Shown here: positions 16,404-25,981 of the stretch, in pieces
How positions within the stretch are numbered: the stretch's first letter is position 1
Layout: every line of letters starts with the position of its first letter
Assembly: GCF_900129725.1 (NCBI RefSeq)
Contig: NZ_FQWQ01000001.1
Location: forward strand, 2,666,001 to 2,730,000
Length of the DNA: 64,000 nucleotides
Direction of reading: 5' to 3'
Source: Chryseolinea serpens
Lineage (GTDB): Bacteria > Bacteroidota > Bacteroidia > Cytophagales > Cyclobacteriaceae
Program-made: the position numbers and the translations under genes
The notes under the pieces: generated by a model
What the model was told of the DNA's origin: nothing
What the model saw: only the letters and a program-made list of their open reading frames with translations
Databases searched by the model: none

Positions 16404-17491
16404 CGTACTTTTTTTGTTACAGACGCCGCAAGGCCGGTGACAAGATAATAAAAGGCATAAATAAAATCTAAAACCGGCACTGCCCAACCCTCGAACCTCT
16501 CTCCTAACGTTTTTGCAGCCACCTGAGTTGTGATGGTGAACACGATTGTTCGCAAAGCCAACAGCCCCAGGATGATATAGTATTGTTCCGAAAAGAACGC
16601 CAACCCAATACCCCCGAACCACGACAGCAACCAGGTGATCATGAACAGTCCCAGAAAAAGGCGAGGAATGAACCTGTATTTCCGGCCCACCGACAAATGG
16701 CGGACCTTTTGGTTATAGAACGCCTTCCAGGTGGCTTTGGGAAAAGAATGCGTGAGCGAGGTGGCCCCCAGACACACGGCGGTGTTGCTGCCCTTGGCGT
16801 GACGGTTCACAAACAGGTCGTCGTCGCCCCCGGTCACGTTCAAAAGGTTATTGAAGCCCTTTACTTCCAGGAAGTTAGAGCGGCGGTAGGCAAGGTTTCG
16901 ACCCACGCCCATGTAGGGGCGGCCCAGCAGGGCAAAGGCGATGTATTGGATGGCCGTTACCAAGGTATCGAACCGGATAAAGGCGTTGAGCACGCCGGCC
17001 TTGCGCAGGTAGGGAGCGTATCCTAACACAAACTGCGTGGTGTCGCTAAACTGAGTGCTCATGGCCGAGATCCAGTCCTTTCCGGACGGACGGCAGTCGG
17101 CATCTGTCAAAAGGATCCATTCGTAGCGCGCCGACTTGATGCCCAGGGTGAGGGCCCATTTTTTGGGATCGACGTGCGGTGGGCTACGGTTCACATGCAC
17201 CATTTTGAGCCGGTGGTCTTTGCCCGTTTCCGTTAGTAACAGATCAAACGTGCTATCGTTGGACCGGTCGTCCACAATAATGATCTCAAATTCGGGATGA
17301 TCCTGCGCCAGCAGCAGGGGAATAAGCTCCTTCAGATTTTCCTCTTCATCGTGGGCGCATATGATAACCGACACGGGCAGGGCTACCGCCTGTTTCTCGG
17401 CCTGCTTTTTGGAAAAAGCAATACAGTAGACCAGGAAATAAACGATTTGTATCCCTACGACGGTATAAAACGAAATCTCTAAAATTTGCAA
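16391..17491 (-). CDS. Membrane glycosyltransferase, family GT2
   Basis: 366 residues from TTG 17491. An N-terminal membrane segment (about 5-27) precedes a GT-A catalytic domain: PVSVIICAHDEEENLKELIP, FEIIIVDDRSND (nucleotide site) and LLTDADCRPSG (DxD-like metal site). The acceptor region has GGDDDLFVN and the tail has QKVRHLSVGRKYR, matching the Q/RxxRW-like position of processive GT2 enzymes. Two or three C-terminal membrane segments follow (LFLGLFMITWLLSWFGGIGL onward). It transfers a sugar from a nucleotide donor to an unknown acceptor at the inner membrane. Its end overlaps the ECF sigma factor start by 13 bases. Confidence 0.85.
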   Translation of the reverse strand: MQILEISFYTVVGIQIVYFLVYCIAFSKKQAEKQAVALPVSVIICAHDEEENLKELIPLLLAQDHPEFEIIIVDDRSNDSTFDLLLTETGKDHRLKMVHVNRSPPHVDPKKWALTLGIKSARYEWILLTDADCRPSGKDWISAMSTQFSDTTQFVLGYAPYLRKAGVLNAFIRFDTLVTAIQYIAFALLGRPYMGVGRNLAYRRSNFLEVKGFNNLLNVTGGDDDLFVNRHAKGSNTAVCLGATSLTHSFPKATWKAFYNQKVRHLSVGRKYRFIPRLFLGLFMITWLLSWFGGIGLAFFSEQYYIILGLLALRTIVFTITTQVAAKTLGERFEGWAVPVLDFIYAFYYLVTGLAASVTKKVRWKN

Positions 17492-17590
17492 GGAAAGCTG
17501 GTTTATCGATCACAAATATAGAGGAGGTTTATCAGGATGAAAGTAATTACCTGATAATTCCACCCAGGACGCGACCGACGACCGGCAGCG

Positions 17591-20500
17591 TCACCTCACG
17601 GTATATTCCTGCAGCGGCTGGCCGGTAACACCTGCCACCAGGCGCAGGCCTTTGGCCGTGGGGATGAACACCAGACCGCGGGTATCTCCTTTTATGTCCA
17701 GTCCACTACGAGGTTTGCTCAGTGGAGTGAAATTTCCCTTGCCGTCGTTCAACAGCACAAGACCCGTCAGGGCGTCACACTCGCCAATGCGCACACGGTT
17801 GTAGCTGTCGTTGCCTCCAACGACCAGGTCCTTGTCGCCATCGCCGTCAACATCGGCGGCCGCGAGGGCGTGTAGGGTCGAGAACTGGGCTTCTGTGGGC
17901 AGCGGGCGGGCTTCGAAGTGGCCGTTCTTGTTTTCGAGGTAGAGCGAGGCCAGGTTGTCGGCGGTGAGGGTTTTGGTGTCCTTCATCTCGTCGGGTTTGA
18001 AGAGCGATGCCAGGGTAGAGCGGGCGTAGGATGTATAGTCTGGATAGCGCGGCTTCAAAAAAGCCACCTGCCCCAGGGCTTCATCACGGCTGGCATAGGG
18101 GTAGGACACCCCGTCGCGATAGTAGCAAAAGAAGAAATCGACCTGGCTGTCGTTGTTAAAGTTCTTGTACACCAGGGTGGCCGGGTGTTCAGCCGAGACG
18201 TTGTATTGTTGGTTCAATCCATAATTGCCCACGACCGCATCCAGGTCGCCGTCGCCGTCGAAGTCGTCGGTTATCACGGCGTTCCACCAGCCTTGCTCGG
18301 GATGGGCCAGCCAGGTGGAGGAGGCATCGTCGAGTTTGCCGTTGTTGTTGATGAATATTTTCACGGGCATCCATTCGCCCACGACGATCAGGTCGGCCTT
18401 GCCATCTTTGTTCACATCGGCCGCAGCAGCGGAGGTGATCATACCCGCCTCTTGCAGCGCCGAAGCTTTTTCTTTTATCGCCTCCGCGAAGTGCCCTTTG
18501 CCATCGTTGACCAGCAACATACTGGAAGGGATGATCGGATATTGACCCGGAGTGAGACGACTGCCCACAAAGAGATCGGTATCCTTATCGCCGTCGAGAT
18601 CGAAGGGCACCACACAAGCACCGGCCCATGCCTCGGAGGGAACGGCGCCTGTTGCCTTGGCGAAATGTCCTTTACCGTTATTCAAATAGAGCCTGTCTTG
18701 CAGCAGCGGATCGTTGTCCACCGACATGTATCCGCCACTCACCACATACAGGTCGGCGTCGCCGTCGTTGTCGGCGTCGAAGAACACGGCGTCTTCATCT
18801 TGAAAGTCTTTGTCTTTTTGGAAAGCGGGTTCGGGTTGCTGTTTGAATGTTCCGTCGGGCGTTTGGATGAAGAGTGCGCCGCTTTGTTTGCGCGGGCCGC
18901 AGCTATAAAAATCCTGCAGGCCGTCGTGGTTCACGTCGCCGGTGGCAATTCGCGGCCCCGAGTACGAATACAATTTCGGCAGCAGTAACTGGCGTTTGAA
19001 GTCGTTCGACTCAACGGGCTCGTGCTTCCATTCCGCCAACGCCGTTTTTTCGAAAAGGGGTTTGGGTGCTGGTGCGTAAACGTAATTTCCTGAAGCATCC
19101 TCATAACGCGGTTCGAGCGGTTTGGCCGGGTCCACGTTCGTCAGCAATTGTGTTTTACTGTCGGGCCACACAATGCGAACGGAGTCAAACTTTGCAATAC
19201 CCCGCGCGCCCAACGTCACCGGCACTTCCATGCACGACTCAAAGCCCCTCACGGGCGACACTTCGGCATACTGCGTATGACCCGAGGCGGTGGCATAGAT
19301 CTTTGTTCCCGTGACAATGCGCTTGAGGTTTTGCTTACGCAGATCGATTTTCAAAAACAGGGCTGAGTCGCTTTTTGCGGTGGTGTTTTTGTAGAGCACG
19401 GCGGGCTGGTTCATGGCGTTGATCACCAGGTCGGGATCGCCGTCGTTGTCGAAGTCGGCATAGGCAGCACCGTTGGATTTGAAATTCCGGGTGATACCCC
19501 ATTCGCTTGATTTCTTTGTAAACGTGAGGTTGCCGTTGTTCCTGAAAAAGAAATTACCCACATCGATGGACGGCATGTTGTTCAGGATCTCATCGATGCG
19601 CGGCTGCACACCGGTTTGACGCGCCTTCAACTGTTCGTCTACGGTATACTTCAGGAACTGCATGTTGGTGTAATCTTTTTCATAGCCATTGCTGATGAAC
19701 ACATCCTTCCACCCGTCCCCATCAAAATCCTCCACCAAGGTGGCCCAACTCCAGTCGGTGTTGGAGATCCCGGCGAGTTGGCCGATCTCCGAGAAGGTGC
19801 CGTCGCCGTTGTTCAGCTGAAGCATGTTGCGCATCGACTGGCGATGGAATCCTGATCGCACCAGCAGGTTGTATTTATCGTAATTATCATCGCCGGAAGA
19901 AAGCTTGATACGCTCATTGCTTTCGGGAAGCATGTCGAGTGTGATGATGTCGGGCTGAGCATCGTTGTTGATGTCGGCAATATCGGAGCCCATCGAAAAA
20001 AGTGACACGTGACCTGTAGCATCCTTGACCACATTTTTGAACGTGCCGTCGTGGTTGTTGATGTACAGATAATCTTCTTCGTTAAAGTCGTTGGACACAT
20101 ACACGTCGGGCCAGCCGTCGTTGTTCAAATCCGAGATGGCCAACCCAAGTCCAAAGCTCAACACATTATTGACGAGGCCGGCGCTTTGCGACACGTCGGT
20201 GAATTTGAGGTTGTCGTTGCGGTAGAGTTTGCTTCCAAAGGAGTTGCTTTTTTGTTCTTTTAAATTCCCCAGGAGTTTGCTGAAGCCGGCATATTTGGGA
20301 ATAGAGTGGTTCAATAAAAACAGATCAAGATCACCGTCTTTGTCATAGTCAAAAAAGGCGGCGTGTGTAGCGTAGGCGTTATCGGCGATGCCATAGGTGT
20401 CTGCCATTTCTTTAAATGTGAGATCGCCCTGGTTAATGAAGAGCTGATTTTTGCGCAGTGCGGAATCCGTCATGGCGGAGCGACAAACGTAGATGTCCAA

Positions 20501-20875
20501 CCATCCGTCAAGGTTCACATCGGCCATCGTCACACCGGTTTTCCACCCCTGCGACAAGGCCACGCCGGCCTTTTCGGTAATATCTTCGAAACTGAAGTTG
20601 CCTTTGTTGAGATAAAGTTTGTTGGGTACTTGGTTTCCCGAAAAGTATATATCAGGTAGACCGTCGTTGTTAATGTCGCCAACCGCCACGCCCCCACCGT
20701 TGAAGTAATACGGATAGTTTAAAACGTTGTTTTCACCTGACTGTGTTACGGTATTTTGAAATGACAATCCCGTCTTCTCAGCGGGCAGTTCTTCAAAAAG
20801 CGTTGCAGGTTTTTTTTCTGCGCAAGCAGCAAAGAGTAAGATCAGGAGCGAGAGTAAACAAAAATTACGCAGCAT
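17591..20875 (-). CDS. VCBS/FG-GAP repeat lipoprotein with ASPIC/UnbV domain
   Basis: 1094 residues. A lipoprotein signal ends FAAC (Cys about 18). Two beta-propeller blocks of FG-GAP/VCBS repeats with D-x-N/D-x-DG-x-x-D calcium-binding loops occupy residues about 60-490 (GDINNDGLPDIYFSG, DFDGDGWKDVFISNG) and 630-1075 (GDVNHDGLQDFY, AADVDGDGDKDLVVGG). Between them, residues about 518-578 match ASPIC/UnbV (GTKIYATASGHTQYAEVSPV, then VRIVWPDSKTQLL). Surface-exposed, calcium-stabilised; function unknown. Many Bacteroidota place such 'CRTAC1-like' lipoproteins next to SusC/SusD pairs, as here. A terminator separates it from susD, so it may have its own promoter. Confidence 0.88.
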   Translation of the reverse strand: MLRNFCLLSLLILLFAACAEKKPATLFEELPAEKTGLSFQNTVTQSGENNVLNYPYYFNGGGVAVGDINNDGLPDIYFSGNQVPNKLYLNKGNFSFEDITEKAGVALSQGWKTGVTMADVNLDGWLDIYVCRSAMTDSALRKNQLFINQGDLTFKEMADTYGIADNAYATHAAFFDYDKDGDLDLFLLNHSIPKYAGFSKLLGNLKEQKSNSFGSKLYRNDNLKFTDVSQSAGLVNNVLSFGLGLAISDLNNDGWPDVYVSNDFNEEDYLYINNHDGTFKNVVKDATGHVSLFSMGSDIADINNDAQPDIITLDMLPESNERIKLSSGDDNYDKYNLLVRSGFHRQSMRNMLQLNNGDGTFSEIGQLAGISNTDWSWATLVEDFDGDGWKDVFISNGYEKDYTNMQFLKYTVDEQLKARQTGVQPRIDEILNNMPSIDVGNFFFRNNGNLTFTKKSSEWGITRNFKSNGAAYADFDNDGDPDLVINAMNQPAVLYKNTTAKSDSALFLKIDLRKQNLKRIVTGTKIYATASGHTQYAEVSPVRGFESCMEVPVTLGARGIAKFDSVRIVWPDSKTQLLTNVDPAKPLEPRYEDASGNYVYAPAPKPLFEKTALAEWKHEPVESNDFKRQLLLPKLYSYSGPRIATGDVNHDGLQDFYSCGPRKQSGALFIQTPDGTFKQQPEPAFQKDKDFQDEDAVFFDADNDGDADLYVVSGGYMSVDNDPLLQDRLYLNNGKGHFAKATGAVPSEAWAGACVVPFDLDGDKDTDLFVGSRLTPGQYPIIPSSMLLVNDGKGHFAEAIKEKASALQEAGMITSAAAADVNKDGKADLIVVGEWMPVKIFINNNGKLDDASSTWLAHPEQGWWNAVITDDFDGDGDLDAVVGNYGLNQQYNVSAEHPATLVYKNFNNDSQVDFFFCYYRDGVSYPYASRDEALGQVAFLKPRYPDYTSYARSTLASLFKPDEMKDTKTLTADNLASLYLENKNGHFEARPLPTEAQFSTLHALAAADVDGDGDKDLVVGGNDSYNRVRIGECDALTGLVLLNDGKGNFTPLSKPRSGLDIKGDTRGLVFIPTAKGLRLVAGVTGQPLQEYTVR

Positions 20876-20954
20876 AGGTCTGTGTGAAAATGTAGGAACA
20901 AGGTAAGCATTGCCTGCCGTGTTGGATCAACGGCGTTTTGAAAATTTTATATAA

Positions 20955-20985
20955 AAAATAAAGGGCCAGTGCAAGCACCGACCCC
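20955..20985 (-). terminator. Intrinsic terminator of the SusC/SusD transcript
   Basis: On the minus strand a GC-rich stem (arms covering 20975-20985 and 20963-20972, with GTGC/GCAC tip) is followed by a U-rich tract (A-run on plus at 20952-20962). It starts 27 bases past the susD stop at 21012. Confidence 0.7.
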
Positions 20986-21011
20986 TTATCACTCTAGCCT
21001 ATATCCTTCAA

Positions 21012-22643
21012 CTAGTTTTTATCCCACCATAGCGGGGTCAATACATTGTCCGGTCCGCCTAACAAGTCTTCGCCTGTGGCTACACCGGCTGCGTTGCTTT
21101 GTTTTTCGGTAAGCAAGAACGGAATCCGGCGTATCCATTGGGTGGAGGTGTTGGTAATGTCGGTGTTATCCGAGTTGGCCACCGGGTAAAGTTTTACCAC
21201 GTGGCTTCTGCGATAGTCGGCCCAACCTTCCATTCCGTCAGGGAAAAGAGCAAGCCACTTCTGAGTCATAATCTGCTCCAGTTGAACCGCGGCTGTGCCA
21301 CCGAACGCCACCGGCACGTTTGTCATGGCCGGGGAGCTCAGATAGTCGCCAGGTGCAATGGGTGTTCCGGCACCCGTGATATAGGCAGCAATGGCTGCGT
21401 TGTCGTTGATACCCCATTGATACATGGAGTTCTGAATGCCCTTCTCATAGAGCTCCTTGGCCGTTCCGCCCATGTCCCATCCCAACAAAGCGCCTTCAGC
21501 ACGAATGAAATAGGCTTCAGCCGTACACATTACGTTTTGTGGTGTTTCCAGGTGCCCGGGGTGCGACTTTGTTGAGAGTTTGTTGTTGGTTCCATTATAG
21601 TCTTTGTTATCCACAACATCGTATGACGACCAGCGAAGACCTGCATGCGAAAGTGCATCAGGCTTGTTCGGCGCTTCTCCCAATTGTGTTGCTGTCAAAC
21701 CATTGCGCGCGCCTTCGTAGGTTCCTGTCTTCAATGCGGGCAAGAAATACTCGCTGATACGCGGATCGTCATATCCCTTCAAAACAGATTCCATGGAGGC
21801 GCTCATTCTGAACTCGTTCCAGTCAGACATGATCGAGAGACCATTACCATCACTTCCTTTTACACTTCGTTGAACCAGTGCGTCATCGTCGGGGCTGGTT
21901 TCAAAAACACCGTCTTTGACGGCTTGTTCAGCTTCAGTCTGTGCACGATCGGGGTCCACTTTCGACACACGCATTGCCAGACGGAGACGCAAGGTATTGG
22001 CAAACTTCAGCCACTTATCCACTTTACCGCCGTAGAGAAGGTCGTAGTCACCATAAGGCGTGCCGCTTGCAGTTTTCAAAACAGCGATCGAAGCTTCGAG
22101 ACGCTTAAAGAAATCATCGTATATCTTATCCTGAGGATCATAATCCACCGACGTAGCAATTTCACCAGCTTTGAAATACGGGATGGGGCCCCAATAGTCG
22201 GTCACCTTGTGGAAGGTGTACACCCACCATACGTTGGCGATCGCATATTCTGCGGTAGTAGACTCATAGCTTGTGAGCAGGGTCTGCAATTGAGGCATGA
22301 CGTCAGTATACATCGGATTGAATGCAGCACCTACCCAGTCTTGACGGATGAACAACCGGTCGGACGGAAAGTATGTCGCGGTGCAGGCGAAATACTGTGC
22401 ATATTGATCCGAGAAAAGGTTCTGCGCCACCTGGTAGTTCCATTGGCTGTTGGTTGCTGTCGACTGTGCTTTCGAGAACAGGAACGGTAGCTCAGCAGGC
22501 CCGGGATTAGAGATTGCGCTCTTGTTGGTGTTGATGTCGTCAAAATTGGTAGTACACGACATCACACCGATCAACGTGCCCAAGAGCATCGCCGACGGCA
22601 TTCTGAATTTTTTAAATATCTTCTTTTTCATAATCATCATCAT
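21012..22643 (-). CDS. SusD/RagB-family nutrient-binding outer-membrane lipoprotein
   Basis: 543 residues from ATG 22643. The longer reading starts with a TTG at 22649; several ATGs follow closely (22643, 22640, 22637, 22631) and the exact one is undecided. The lipoprotein signal ends VMSC. The sequence TTNFDDINTNKSAIS and later WWVYTFHKVTDYWGPIPYFK and KWLKFANTLRLRLAMRVSK fit the SusD-like_2 group. It binds an oligosaccharide or peptide at the cell surface and passes it to its SusC partner, which ends 6 bases upstream. Ligand unknown: no glycoside hydrolase is in the window. Confidence 0.92.
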   Translation of the reverse strand: MMMIMKKKIFKKFRMPSAMLLGTLIGVMSCTTNFDDINTNKSAISNPGPAELPFLFSKAQSTATNSQWNYQVAQNLFSDQYAQYFACTATYFPSDRLFIRQDWVGAAFNPMYTDVMPQLQTLLTSYESTTAEYAIANVWWVYTFHKVTDYWGPIPYFKAGEIATSVDYDPQDKIYDDFFKRLEASIAVLKTASGTPYGDYDLLYGGKVDKWLKFANTLRLRLAMRVSKVDPDRAQTEAEQAVKDGVFETSPDDDALVQRSVKGSDGNGLSIMSDWNEFRMSASMESVLKGYDDPRISEYFLPALKTGTYEGARNGLTATQLGEAPNKPDALSHAGLRWSSYDVVDNKDYNGTNNKLSTKSHPGHLETPQNVMCTAEAYFIRAEGALLGWDMGGTAKELYEKGIQNSMYQWGINDNAAIAAYITGAGTPIAPGDYLSSPAMTNVPVAFGGTAAVQLEQIMTQKWLALFPDGMEGWADYRRSHVVKLYPVANSDNTDITNTSTQWIRRIPFLLTEKQSNAAGVATGEDLLGGPDNVLTPLWWDKN

Positions 22644-22649
22644 TTTCAA

Positions 22650-25600
22650 TTAAAATGTAAGCTTCAGGTTGCATCCGATGCTTCGTGTGGAAGGCAACGT
22701 TCCGTACTGAATACCTTGGTAATTACCGTTACCCAAGGCCATATCGGGATCGAAGGACATTTTGCGTTTTCCAAGACCGGGAACGTCCAGAAGTGACGAT
22801 CCGCGATAGAGCCAGAACAGGTTGCGCGCCACGAACGAAAATTTAGCAGCCTTGATGAAAGACCCGCTGGGCACAGGGATCGAATAACCGATCGACAACT
22901 CACGCACGCGGAAGTTGGTAGCATCGTAAGCAAAGAATTCGGCATTACCATAACGCTTGCCTGACGCCACTTGCCAGAATTGTTGTGCAGTAATATTGGC
23001 AGCAACGTGATTACCACTGGCATCGACGCCACCTAAGTTCCAGCCGCCTTCGCGGTATTGCTCTGTAGCTTTTGTAATACCACTGAATGCCAGGTTCATT
23101 TCATCACCGGACACAATGATACCACCGGCGCGACCATCGGCCAGAATGCGGAGAGAGAAGCGCTTATATTCAAAGGTATTGGTCAACCCCAATGTAGCTC
23201 TGGGGTTAAAGTTTCCAATATATTCTTGGTCCTTGCTGATAACCGGTGTACCGGCGTTTTTCTCACCATCGGCAATAACCATGAAATTGCCGCTAGCATC
23301 GCGTTGCCACTTGAAAGAGGTCAGGTCGCCATAACGGCCACCTTCTTTTACGATAGGTGTAGCCGAGCGTCCGTATCCACCGCCAAGGGGAGTCTCTTTG
23401 ATATCCTTATCGAGGCTCACGATCTTGTTCCGGTTCATACCTAAGTTAAAGGTCACATCCCAGTTCAAGGCTCGGCCAGCAAGGGGTGATCCCGTAACTA
23501 CCAATTCAAACCCTTTGTTCTGTATATCACCAGCGTTCAAGTATTTGCTGGCATAACCAGTAGCCACAGGCAACGCCAGGGTAAGCAATTGGTTAGTGGA
23601 ATTGCTCTTATAATAGGTTGCTGTAAAGCCGATTCGGTTCTCGAGGAACTTGGCTTCGATACCGAATTCCAGGTTCTTTACAATTTCCGGCTTCAGGTTC
23701 GGCAAAGGCTGTGTGGTACCCCGGTTAATCAAACCACGACCTGCACCTTGGTTATAGAAATAGTACAGATCTCTTAGTTGTGCTTGTCCGCCGTTACCTA
23801 CTTGTGCGTAGGTGATGCTGGCCTTCAGGAAGGAGAGTGGCTCAGGCACGGTTATCAGATCCGAAATTACCGCCGATGTTCCCACGGAGTAATAGCTGTA
23901 GCGATACGGTGAGGGCAATGTAGAAGCATAGTCAACCCGATAGCTACCTTCCAGGAAGATCGCATCTTTAAAATCGACCGTGGCCTGCGCAAATCCCGCG
24001 TTTACGCGTGTATGAGTCAAATCCTCTGACGTTTGAGGCGACGTTCCATAGCCTATGTTGAACTTGTTGGTCACGTTCAATCCATTGGCTACCGCATACT
24101 TGTTTCCGATAGAATTGTCCTGATAAATAGCACCCACACGATAATTGATACTGAACTGGTCGGAAAGCTTATTGTCGCCTGTCAACATCACGTCAAACCA
24201 TTTCTGCGTGGTGTTTCCGTTGGTGAAAGAATAATATCCACCGGGGTTGGAAGCCCAAAGCAACGTGTTTGCGGAGTATATTTCTTCGTGCGTATCCAGA
24301 CTTTTATCCAGGTTGGCACGACCTTGAATATTCAACCAGTCGGTGAATTTGAATTTCGCGGTAATGAATCCCATCACGCGATCCCGATTCTCATTAATGG
24401 CCGTTCGGTTGATCATCCAGTAGGGGTTCTGATAGATTGAGTTCAGCGTGGAAGGCCATGCTGTCGGCGTGGGTACATCAAAGGCGTCGCGGGTTTCCGA
24501 ATTTCTTGCATCCGAGTTGCTTACGTTGCGTGGCATTTGATACACGTCCATAACCGGCGAGTTTTCTTCGCCTGTGCGAGGACGGTTGTTGATCTGCTGC
24601 GAGATGTACGTGATTTTTGTATCAAAAGAGAGTCGCTTGCTCACTTCACTGGTCAGGCGCAAGTTGATCGTATGCCGGTGCAATTCGTTTTTCGGGATAA
24701 TACCCTGAACAAAGTTGTTGGTATACGACAGGTAGGTTTGCACTTTCTGAGTTCCGGCGCGTATGCCGATGGAGTTGTTCAGACTGGTACCGGTACGGAA
24801 GAAGTCCTTCACATTGTCGGGCTCTGCAGAATATGTGCGGGCCTGACCGAGGTAGTTCGTGTACGATTGTCCGGTCATTCTGGCTCCCCAGCTTTCACCC
24901 GAGGTGGGATCCATAACACCACCGTTTCCTTGTCCATAGGAATTTTGGAATTGCGGCAGGATAAATACTTTTTCAGCCGTTACACCCGAGTTGATGTCGA
25001 CTGAAACCTGGTCGGCTTTTCCTTTTTTCGTGGTGATTACGATAACACCGTTACCGGCTTGGCTACCATACAGTGCGGCCGCGGCGGCGCCACGCAACAC
25101 GGTCATCGACTCGATGTCGTCCGGGTTCAGGTTCGAAGCTCCATCTGAGCCTTGCACCGATCCAAAGTCACTCCCGGCCGTTGAGGGAGTGTTGTTGTTA
25201 ATAGGAACACCGTCCACCACAATAAGGGCATTGTTGTTGCCCTGGATGGACCGGTTACCCCGCAGTACGATCTTCGCACCGCTACCCGGGCCACCCGAAC
25301 CTTGAGTGATGGTAGCGTTGGCGATCTTTCCCTGAAGGGAGTTGATCACGTTGTTGGCATCGCGCACCTCGGTCAGTTGCGACGGCTTGACAGCCTGCGT
25401 GGCATAGGCGAGGGTCTTGGTCTCGCGTTCCACGCCAAGGGCTGTTACCACCACTTCACTCAATTCGGTGGCATCCTCCTTCAGGACAATGTTCAAAGTT
25501 GTCTGATTTCCGACGGTGACTTCCTGGGTGGCAAAGCCAATAAAAGAAAGCACCAACACACTGTTCTGAGGATCGGGCACGGTGAGGGTGAACTTACCTT

Positions 25601-25766
25601 CCGAGTCCGTGGTAGTTCCCGACGAACTTCCCTTAAGTAGGACGGACACCCCTGGTACTGGTGTCCCGTCGCCCGCTGCTGTGACCGTTCCGGTCACTGT
25701 TTGAGCATACGCCGATGCACTTGCCAGCGTGAGCAAGAACAGCAGCTGTAGTAAACGTTTTTTCAT
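22650..25766 (-). CDS. SusC/RagA-family TonB-dependent outer-membrane transporter
   Basis: 1038 residues with signal peptide (1-21, ending AYAQ). Domain order: carboxypeptidase-regulatory-like beta-sandwich (about 23-105, VTGTVTAAGDGTPVPGVSV), the SusC signature region LSEVVVTALGVERETK, plug domain (about 115-235, with VLRGAAAAALYGSQAGNGVI), then a 22-strand barrel to the C-terminal phenylalanine (CNLKLTF). It imports a substrate captured by SusD using TonB energy. It and susD form one transcript whose promoter lies in the 215-base gap to the divergent LacI-type gene. Confidence 0.95.
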   Translation of the reverse strand: MKKRLLQLLFLLTLASASAYAQTVTGTVTAAGDGTPVPGVSVLLKGSSSGTTTDSEGKFTLTVPDPQNSVLVLSFIGFATQEVTVGNQTTLNIVLKEDATELSEVVVTALGVERETKTLAYATQAVKPSQLTEVRDANNVINSLQGKIANATITQGSGGPGSGAKIVLRGNRSIQGNNNALIVVDGVPINNNTPSTAGSDFGSVQGSDGASNLNPDDIESMTVLRGAAAAALYGSQAGNGVIVITTKKGKADQVSVDINSGVTAEKVFILPQFQNSYGQGNGGVMDPTSGESWGARMTGQSYTNYLGQARTYSAEPDNVKDFFRTGTSLNNSIGIRAGTQKVQTYLSYTNNFVQGIIPKNELHRHTINLRLTSEVSKRLSFDTKITYISQQINNRPRTGEENSPVMDVYQMPRNVSNSDARNSETRDAFDVPTPTAWPSTLNSIYQNPYWMINRTAINENRDRVMGFITAKFKFTDWLNIQGRANLDKSLDTHEEIYSANTLLWASNPGGYYSFTNGNTTQKWFDVMLTGDNKLSDQFSINYRVGAIYQDNSIGNKYAVANGLNVTNKFNIGYGTSPQTSEDLTHTRVNAGFAQATVDFKDAIFLEGSYRVDYASTLPSPYRYSYYSVGTSAVISDLITVPEPLSFLKASITYAQVGNGGQAQLRDLYYFYNQGAGRGLINRGTTQPLPNLKPEIVKNLEFGIEAKFLENRIGFTATYYKSNSTNQLLTLALPVATGYASKYLNAGDIQNKGFELVVTGSPLAGRALNWDVTFNLGMNRNKIVSLDKDIKETPLGGGYGRSATPIVKEGGRYGDLTSFKWQRDASGNFMVIADGEKNAGTPVISKDQEYIGNFNPRATLGLTNTFEYKRFSLRILADGRAGGIIVSGDEMNLAFSGITKATEQYREGGWNLGGVDASGNHVAANITAQQFWQVASGKRYGNAEFFAYDATNFRVRELSIGYSIPVPSGSFIKAAKFSFVARNLFWLYRGSSLLDVPGLGKRKMSFDPDMALGNGNYQGIQYGTLPSTRSIGCNLKLTF

Positions 25767-25888
25767 TGAAAATTTAGGTTAGGGTGAAACATTATTTCGC
25801 ACGTTTTGGCCCCGGCCGAATATTCTAGCAGCCAAAACGTATGTCAAAGTAGAAACTACAAGAAATAAAAGCAAGAAAATTTTTAAAA

Positions 25889-25926
25889 TGTGTACGCACA
25901 CACTTAATTTGTGTGCGAAAACACAT
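25889..25926. promoter_or_regulatory. Palindromic candidate operator between susC and the LacI-type gene
   Basis: CGCACACA (25895-25902) and TGTGTGCG (25910-25917) are exact 8-bp inverted arms with a 7-base spacer (CTTAATT). Flanking TGTGT (25889-25893) and ACACA (25920-25924) add nested symmetry, so two overlapping half-palindromes may exist. The AT-flanked dyad lies in the shared control region of the divergent genes and is the best candidate for the LacI-type regulator's site. Inference from position and symmetry only. Confidence 0.6.
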
Positions 25927-25969
25927 TAGGGCACGCTGCCGGGAACGTTTTCTATTCACTTAAATTTCA

Positions 25970-25977
25970 TTCTTTTG
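25970..25977 (+). promoter_or_regulatory. Candidate -7 element of the LacI-type gene
   Basis: TTCTTTTG matches TAnnTTTG at 7 of 8 positions, 4 bases before the ATG; TAAATTTC at 25961-25968 is an equally good alternative. Either lies downstream of the palindrome at 25889-25926. Confidence 0.35.
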
Positions 25978-25981
25978 ACCT

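Noticed and set aside
16404-16622. 73-codon upstream extension of the sigma factor
   Set aside because: Lies inside the glycosyltransferase coding sequence and lacks sigma-factor similarity; the ATG at 16403 begins the recognisable protein.
17918-18988. 356-codon plus-strand open frame opposite the VCBS protein
   Set aside because: Repeated D-x-D-x-DG codons on the other strand produce the open frame; no independent signals.
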